A stretch of DNA of 64,000 nucleotides from Competibacter_A sp002352125 (lineage in GTDB: Bacteria > Pseudomonadota > Gammaproteobacteria > Competibacterales > Competibacteraceae): contig DAOROA010000016.1 of assembly GCA_035441325.1 (NCBI GenBank), positions 1-64,000 of the forward strand. Direction: 5' to 3'. The translations under genes and the position numbers were made by a program. Within the stretch, counting starts at the first letter, position 1; each line of letters starts with the position of its first letter. Shown one piece after another: positions 59,718 through 64,000 of this stretch. The notes beneath the pieces were generated by a model. The model did not search any database. It saw nothing but the letters and a program-made list of their open reading frames with translations, and was not told the DNA's origin.

Positions 59718-59820
59718 TGTCGGTTCGCTGGCGGACGGGCTTTCTATTACGTGCGCCAAAAAGTTGGCGTACACTTAAACCCACGATATAAGCTTCTGTT
59801 ATTTTTTTTGTTTTTTTTTA

Positions 59821-59836
59821 TGGCACGGTTCTTGCC
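59821..59836 (+). promoter_or_regulatory. Sigma54 promoter for fliE operon
   Basis: TGGCACGGTTCTTGCC is a near-perfect sigma54 site (TGGCACG-N4-TTGC) directly after long T runs. It is 58 nt before fliE and is the best sigma54 match in the window. Confidence 0.88.
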
Positions 59837-59893
59837 AAAATCGGGTTGTCTATCGCCTGCAAGGCGACTCAACCAATCGGGGAGCAGGAACCG

Positions 59894-60223
59894 ATGAATT
59901 CGATCGATACGACCAATCCGCTGGCAAATGGCCTGTCTCCTTTGAGGGAGCCGGCTTTTGCCGCGTCTCTCCGGGCCGGCACCGGCGCCGAAACGTTGGC
60001 CGCAGACGATTTTGCCAGCATCTTCAAGACCATGTTGATGGGCGTCAATCAAGCTCAACAGGGCGCAATCAAGCTAGCCGAATCGTTCGATGCGGGCGAA
60101 GAGCAGAATTTGGCGGGCGTGATGATCGCTCAACAAAAAGCTCGACTGAGTTTCCAGACCACCCTGCAAGTTCGCAATAAAGTGGTTTCCGCCTATCAAG
60201 ATATCATGAACATGCCGATTTAA
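59894..60223 (+). CDS. fliE: MS-ring/rod junction protein FliE
   Basis: FliE links the MS ring to the rod. The 109-residue protein has FASIFKTMLMGVNQAQQGAI and the conserved C-terminus ARLSFQTTLQVRNKVVSAYQ, DIMNMPI. I chose the ATG at 59894 because of the AGGA site and family length. It heads fliEFGHI behind a strong sigma54 promoter. Confidence 0.95.
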   Translation: MNSIDTTNPLANGLSPLREPAFAASLRAGTGAETLAADDFASIFKTMLMGVNQAQQGAIKLAESFDAGEEQNLAGVMIAQQKARLSFQTTLQVRNKVVSAYQDIMNMPI

Positions 60224-60260
60224 TGGACCGACCTGTGTGATTGCGTGAGAGGAACACGCC

Positions 60261-62000
60261 GTGGCCGAGGCAAACAACGCGCTGCCGTCGAATCTGCCTG
60301 CCCGTTTCGATTGGCGAGGTGAGCTAGCGAAATTCCGCCGGCCAGGGCTGGCCCAAATCGGTGTGTTGGCGGGCATCGTTGCCCTGCTGGCGTTGTTGGT
60401 GGCGGGAATGCTGTGGGTCGGTACGCCGGCTTACGATGTGTTGTATCGGGGCTTGGCCGAAGCCGACGCCGGCCAGATCATGGAAGCCCTGCAAAAATCG
60501 AACATTCCGTTCAAAATCGATCCGCGCAGCGGTGCGTTGCTGGTGCCGGCCGACCAAGTGCACGAAGCGCGCTTGAAACTGGCCGGTCAAGGTTTGCCGC
60601 GCGGCACCGTCAATGGCTTGGAAGCGTTGGAGCAACAGAGCAGCTTCGGCGTCAGCCAATTCATGGAGACCGCCCGCTACCAGCACGCGCTGGAAGGGGA
60701 GCTGGCTCGTTCGATCATGACCATCGGTTCGGTAGAAGCCGCGCGGGTCCATCTGGCATTTCCCAAAGAAACCGTGTTTGCTCGCCAGCAACAACCCCCC
60801 ACCGCCTCGGTCCTGCTGCGGCTGCATCCGGGCCGGATGCTGGATCCGGGCCAAGTGGCGGCCATCGTTCATCTGATCGCGTCGAGCGTTCCCAAGCTCA
60901 GGCCCGACCAGGTATCGGTGATCGACCAGGCTGGCAACTTGTTGACCAAGCCCGAGCGAGAAGGCGGCAGCGACCTCGATTTGGATCAACTGGAATACGC
61001 GCGGCGTCTGGAAGAACGCTACGCTCGCCGCATAGAAGATTTGTTGACGCCAGTGTGGGGTGCGGGCCGCGTTCGCGCCCAAGTTTCTCTCGACCTGGAT
61101 TTCACCGTCAGCGAAGAAACGGCCGAACGTTACGAACCCCGGCAGGAACCGCGTCCCGTCCGCAGCGAGCAGTTGCTGGAAGAGACCAATCCTCGGCTGA
61201 ATCCGGCCGGCATTCCCGGCGCGTTATCCAACCAGCCGCCCGGCGTGGCGACGGCGCCCGAGATAGCCGGCCAAAATCCGGCGGACGCCAACCAGAATCC
61301 CCAAAATCCGGCCGTCCCCGGCCAGACCGCGCAAAACACCGTGGTGACGCCCACCCGCAAGGAAGTGACTCGCAACTACGAGCTGGACAAGCGCGTCACG
61401 CACAGTCGCGGCGTGCCGGGCCGGATCGTGCGGGTCTCGGCGGCGGTGGTGGTGGACGATCGCACCGCCCTCGAAGGAGGGCAGCCGGTGCGCAAGCCGT
61501 TGAGTTCCGAAGAAGTCGAACAGATCACCACCTTGGTCAAACAGGCGGTCGGTTTCAACACCGATCGAGGGGACAGCGTGAACGTGCTGAACGCTACGTT
61601 TGCCCCTACGTCGCTCGAAGAGCCTCCGCTGCCGGTATGGCAGCAGCCCTGGTTCCTGGAACTGGTGAAATGGGGCGTGGTAGGGGTGTTGTCGCTGGCG
61701 GTACTGCTGTTGGTGGTGCGGCCAGTGCTGCGCCGGTTGCTGCCGCCGGTCGAGACCAAGAAAGAAAGCGACGCCAAAGAAGCCACCAAGGCGCTTGCCG
61801 CATCCGAAGAAGGTATCGAGGGGTTGCTGGAAGATCAGGTCGAAATCGGCGGTGCGCTGGAAAATGGCCAACCCAAAGTGCTGTTGAGTAGCCCGGCCGA
61901 ACAACTGGAACAACGCATGGATTTGGCTCGTACTCTCGTGGCCGAAGATCCGAAACGAGCGGTCATCGTGATCCGCAACTGGCTGACCAACGAGGTGTAA
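60261..62000 (+). CDS. fliF: MS-ring protein FliF
   Basis: FliF forms the MS ring in the inner membrane. TM1 (about residues 32-53) and TM2 (about 470-490) flank the periplasmic ring-building domains (LYRGLAEADAGQIMEAL, GQGLPRGTVNGLE, LEGELARSIMTIGSVEAARV). The C-terminal tail (EDPKRAVIVIRNWLTNEV) is the FliG-binding end. It is 579 aa, normal. Confidence 0.97.
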   Translation: MAEANNALPSNLPARFDWRGELAKFRRPGLAQIGVLAGIVALLALLVAGMLWVGTPAYDVLYRGLAEADAGQIMEALQKSNIPFKIDPRSGALLVPADQVHEARLKLAGQGLPRGTVNGLEALEQQSSFGVSQFMETARYQHALEGELARSIMTIGSVEAARVHLAFPKETVFARQQQPPTASVLLRLHPGRMLDPGQVAAIVHLIASSVPKLRPDQVSVIDQAGNLLTKPEREGGSDLDLDQLEYARRLEERYARRIEDLLTPVWGAGRVRAQVSLDLDFTVSEETAERYEPRQEPRPVRSEQLLEETNPRLNPAGIPGALSNQPPGVATAPEIAGQNPADANQNPQNPAVPGQTAQNTVVTPTRKEVTRNYELDKRVTHSRGVPGRIVRVSAAVVVDDRTALEGGQPVRKPLSSEEVEQITTLVKQAVGFNTDRGDSVNVLNATFAPTSLEEPPLPVWQQPWFLELVKWGVVGVLSLAVLLLVVRPVLRRLLPPVETKKESDAKEATKALAASEEGIEGLLEDQVEIGGALENGQPKVLLSSPAEQLEQRMDLARTLVAEDPKRAVIVIRNWLTNEV

Positions 62001-62003
62001 GCG

Positions 62004-63011
62004 ATGTCGGAACTGATCGCTCTCAAAGGCGTGGAACGGGCGGCCGTAGTACTGATGGCGCTCGGCGAAAGCCACGCCGCCGAAATCCTCCGCCACCTGG
62101 ATCCGCGCGAACTGCACAAACTCGGCGTCGCCATGGCCAATCTGGCAAACGTCAACCGCGACCAGCTCAGCGAAATCGTTCACACTTTCAACGAGGAAGT
62201 CCGCAGCCAGACCTCCCTGATGCTGGACGGCGAAAACTATATTCGCGGCGTGCTGACTCGCGCGCTGGGGCGCGAAAAAGCCAGGGGTATTCTGGAACAT
62301 ATCTTCGACAGCGAAGAGCAGGGCGGCGTGGATTCATTGAAATGGATGGATGCGAGCTCCATCGCCGGCGGTCTTCGCGAGGAACATCCGCAGGTCGTGG
62401 CGCTGGTGCTGTCCTCTTTGCGGACCGAACAGGCCGCCGAAGTGGTCAATTTGCTGCCTTCACCGCTGCGCGACGAGGCGTTGTTGCGGGTGGCGATCCT
62501 AGACGAAATCCCCTCGGGTGCTTTGGCGGAACTGAACGAGCTGATCGAGAAGCAAGTCATGCGCAACATCAGCGCTGCGGCCACGTCCAAGATCGGTGGT
62601 CCCAAGCGGGCCGCCGAGATTCTGGGACGCTTGGATGCCGCAGTCGAAGGTTCGATTCTCGACAAGATCAAGGAAGTGGATGCCGATCTCGGCGGCAAGA
62701 TCGAGGACCTGATGGTCGTGTTCGAGAACCTGATCGGCCTCAGCGACCGCGATATTCAGACGCTGCTGCGCGAGGTGTCATCCGACATGTTGCTGGTGGC
62801 GTTGCGCGGCGCAGACGAAGCGGTTCGCCAAAAGATCATGAGCAACATGTCCAAACGCGCTGCCGATCTGCTGCGCGACGATCTGGAGGCGATGCCGCCG
62901 GTCAAACTCAGCGATGTGGAGGCTGCGCAGAAAGAGATCATGTCGGCCGCCAAGCGACTGGCGGAGGCCGGCGAAATTACCCTGAGCGCGAAGGGAGACC
63001 AGCTTGTCTAA
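62004..63011 (+). CDS. fliG: Motor switch protein FliG
   Basis: FliG couples the C ring to the stator. The 335-residue protein has GVERAAVVLMALGESHAAEI, EEHPQVVALVLSSL (EHPQ motif) and the C-terminal charged domain DIQTLLREVSSDMLLVALRG, RAADLLRDDLEAMPPVKLSD. It starts 3 nt after fliF. Confidence 0.97.
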   Translation: MSELIALKGVERAAVVLMALGESHAAEILRHLDPRELHKLGVAMANLANVNRDQLSEIVHTFNEEVRSQTSLMLDGENYIRGVLTRALGREKARGILEHIFDSEEQGGVDSLKWMDASSIAGGLREEHPQVVALVLSSLRTEQAAEVVNLLPSPLRDEALLRVAILDEIPSGALAELNELIEKQVMRNISAAATSKIGGPKRAAEILGRLDAAVEGSILDKIKEVDADLGGKIEDLMVVFENLIGLSDRDIQTLLREVSSDMLLVALRGADEAVRQKIMSNMSKRAADLLRDDLEAMPPVKLSDVEAAQKEIMSAAKRLAEAGEITLSAKGDQLV

Positions 63012-63801
63012 GATTATCTCAGGCGAAAATTTGACGGCTTACCAGCGCTGGGAAATGCCCAGCGTCGATCAGCCGCCCGAACCGGATCCGGCGCCGGCCG
63101 CAGTGCCGGCCACGGCCGATGCTCGCGACGGCGCGCGCGCGCCGAAACCGGCGAGATCCACCAAAACCCCGACCGCATTGCCCACGCTGGAGGAAATCGA
63201 AGCCATCCAGCGCGAGGCGCACGAAGAAGGCTTCGCCGCTGGCTACCAGGAAGGCCGCCGGGAAGGTCGCGAGCAGGGGTACAAAAAAGGCCAGCAAGAG
63301 GGTCAGGCGGAGGGTTACCAGCGGGGCTATGCCGAAGGGCTGGCCGGCGGTCGCGATGAGGTGCTGCTGCGAGTCCAGAAGCTCGACCAAATTCTGGAGT
63401 TCATCGGCCGGCCCCTGAAGCAGCTCGACGCGACGGTCGAAGAGGAACTGGCCTGGCTGGCCACCGAAATCGCCCGGCGGCTGGTGCGTCGAGAGCTGCG
63501 CGCGGCGCCCGGCGAGATCGTGGCGGTGGTGCGCGAGGCCGTCGGCCTGCTGCCGGTGGCCAGCGCCAACGTACAGGTTCGCCTGCACCCGGACGATGCC
63601 CGGCTGATCCGCGAAGTGCTGTCGCTGGGCCGCGACGGCGAGCCGGTTTGGCGGATCGTCGAAGATCAAACCCTGAGTCGCGGCGGTTGCGTGGTGAACG
63701 CCGACCTGTCGCGGATCGACGCGACGGTCGAGAAACGGCTGGGTGCCGTGATCGCGACCGTGCTGGGCGACGAGCGTGAACAAAATGCCAAACGTACCTG
63801 A
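63004..63801 (+). CDS. fliH: Flagellar assembly protein FliH
   Basis: FliH regulates the FliI ATPase of the export gate. The 265-residue protein has the GxxxG-repeat helix of the family (GYQEGRREGREQGYKKGQQE, GQAEGYQRGYAEG) and a C-terminal globular part (VRLHPDDARLIREVL, GGCVVNADLSRIDATVEKRL). A TTG start fits the spacing, with GGGAGA upstream and an 8-nt overlap with fliG; the N-terminal KIISGENLTAYQRWEMP agrees. Confidence 0.93.
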   Translation: MSKIISGENLTAYQRWEMPSVDQPPEPDPAPAAVPATADARDGARAPKPARSTKTPTALPTLEEIEAIQREAHEEGFAAGYQEGRREGREQGYKKGQQEGQAEGYQRGYAEGLAGGRDEVLLRVQKLDQILEFIGRPLKQLDATVEEELAWLATEIARRLVRRELRAAPGEIVAVVREAVGLLPVASANVQVRLHPDDARLIREVLSLGRDGEPVWRIVEDQTLSRGGCVVNADLSRIDATVEKRLGAVIATVLGDEREQNAKRT

Positions 63802-64000
63802 AACGGATCGCGCCCATTTTTGGAAGGAGCGGCTGGCCCAACGCCGGTCGCGGATCGCCGATACGCCGGGCTTGGTGGTGGAAGGCCAACTGACCCGGCT
63901 GGTCGGCCTGACGCTGGAGGCCGCTGGCTGCGTGGCGCCGGTCGGTGCCCGCTGTCTGGTCGCGAATCCCGGCGGTAACCCGTTCCAGGCCGAAGTGGTC
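63785..64000 (+). CDS. fliI: Flagellar export ATPase FliI, 5' part
   Basis: Only the first 72 residues are present before the window edge. The segment GQLTRLVGLTLEAAGCVAPV is the conserved FliI N-terminal pattern. The ATG overlaps the end of fliH by 17 nt. The ATPase core lies outside the window. Confidence 0.9.
   Translation, partial: MPNVPETDRAHFWKERLAQRRSRIADTPGLVVEGQLTRLVGLTLEAAGCVAPVGARCLVANPGGNPFQAEVV

Overview
The window reads as a high-GC, flagellated Gammaproteobacterium. Evidence is the Pseudomonas/Vibrio-type flagellar logic (FleQ/FlrA-like sigma54 activator, FlgM/FlgN, FlaG-FliD-FliS-FliT) and promoters that fit sigma54 (GG-N10-GC) and sigma28 (TAAA-N15-GCCGATAA type) at the expected genes. 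The genus cannot be told from sequence alone.

Layout. 1-2.9 kb: 3' end of an AcrB/HAE1-type RND pump. 2.95-14.3 kb (minus strand): rod/hook/ring operon flgB-C-D-E-(flgE-like)-F-G-H-I-(SPOR protein)-J-K-L, with an unusually short FlgD and an extra short FlgE-like protein. 14.6-16.2 kb (plus): flgA-flgM-flgN. 16.3-17.3 kb: membrane diguanylate cyclase. 17.5-22.6 kb (minus): copper/silver efflux cusB-cusA, with a CusF-like domain fused to CusB, plus a small exported Cys protein. 22.8 kb: lone Bro-N antirepressor-like gene. 23.5-24.5 kb: moaA. 24.7-28.4 kb (minus): a bufferin-type RiPP locus (DUF2282 precursor, DUF692 enzyme, DUF2063 partner, DoxX) ending in an ECF sigma/anti-sigma pair. 28.7-30.5 kb: a plasmid-style iteron origin with a Rep_3-type initiator. 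30.6-33.8 kb: a PAS-PAS-GGDEF-EAL protein and an alpha/beta hydrolase.

34.4-52.6 kb (plus): an accessory sugar island. It encodes CDP-deoxyhexose synthesis (rfbF, rfbG, a 3,5-epimerase, an SDR reductase), three tandem radical-SAM/SPASM-like paralogues with an added N-terminal Rossmann-like domain, a GT4 glycosyltransferase, a B12-type radical SAM enzyme, a C-methyltransferase-like protein, FkbM- and CmcI-type methyltransferases, and two large glycosyltransferases that share a 607-bp apparently identical cassette. Much of 36.8-48 kb is visibly more AT-rich than its surroundings. 53.0-64 kb (plus): fliC-flaG-fliD-fliS-fliT-PilZ-like-fleQ-fliE-fliF-fliG-fliH-fliI (cut at the edge).

How it fits together. 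FleQ with sigma54 probably fires flgB, flgA, fliS and fliE. FlgM holds FliA until the hook is finished, and sigma28 then drives flgM and fliC. The sugar island lies directly before fliC, the position of known flagellin glycosylation islands, so flagellin (or O-antigen) decoration with an unusual, possibly C-methylated 6-deoxysugar is the leading inference. Several c-di-GMP proteins (two GGDEF proteins, one with EAL, a PilZ-like protein, and FleQ with its LFRS motif) tie motility to second-messenger signalling. Two unrelated copper-handling systems sit within 11 kb of one another.
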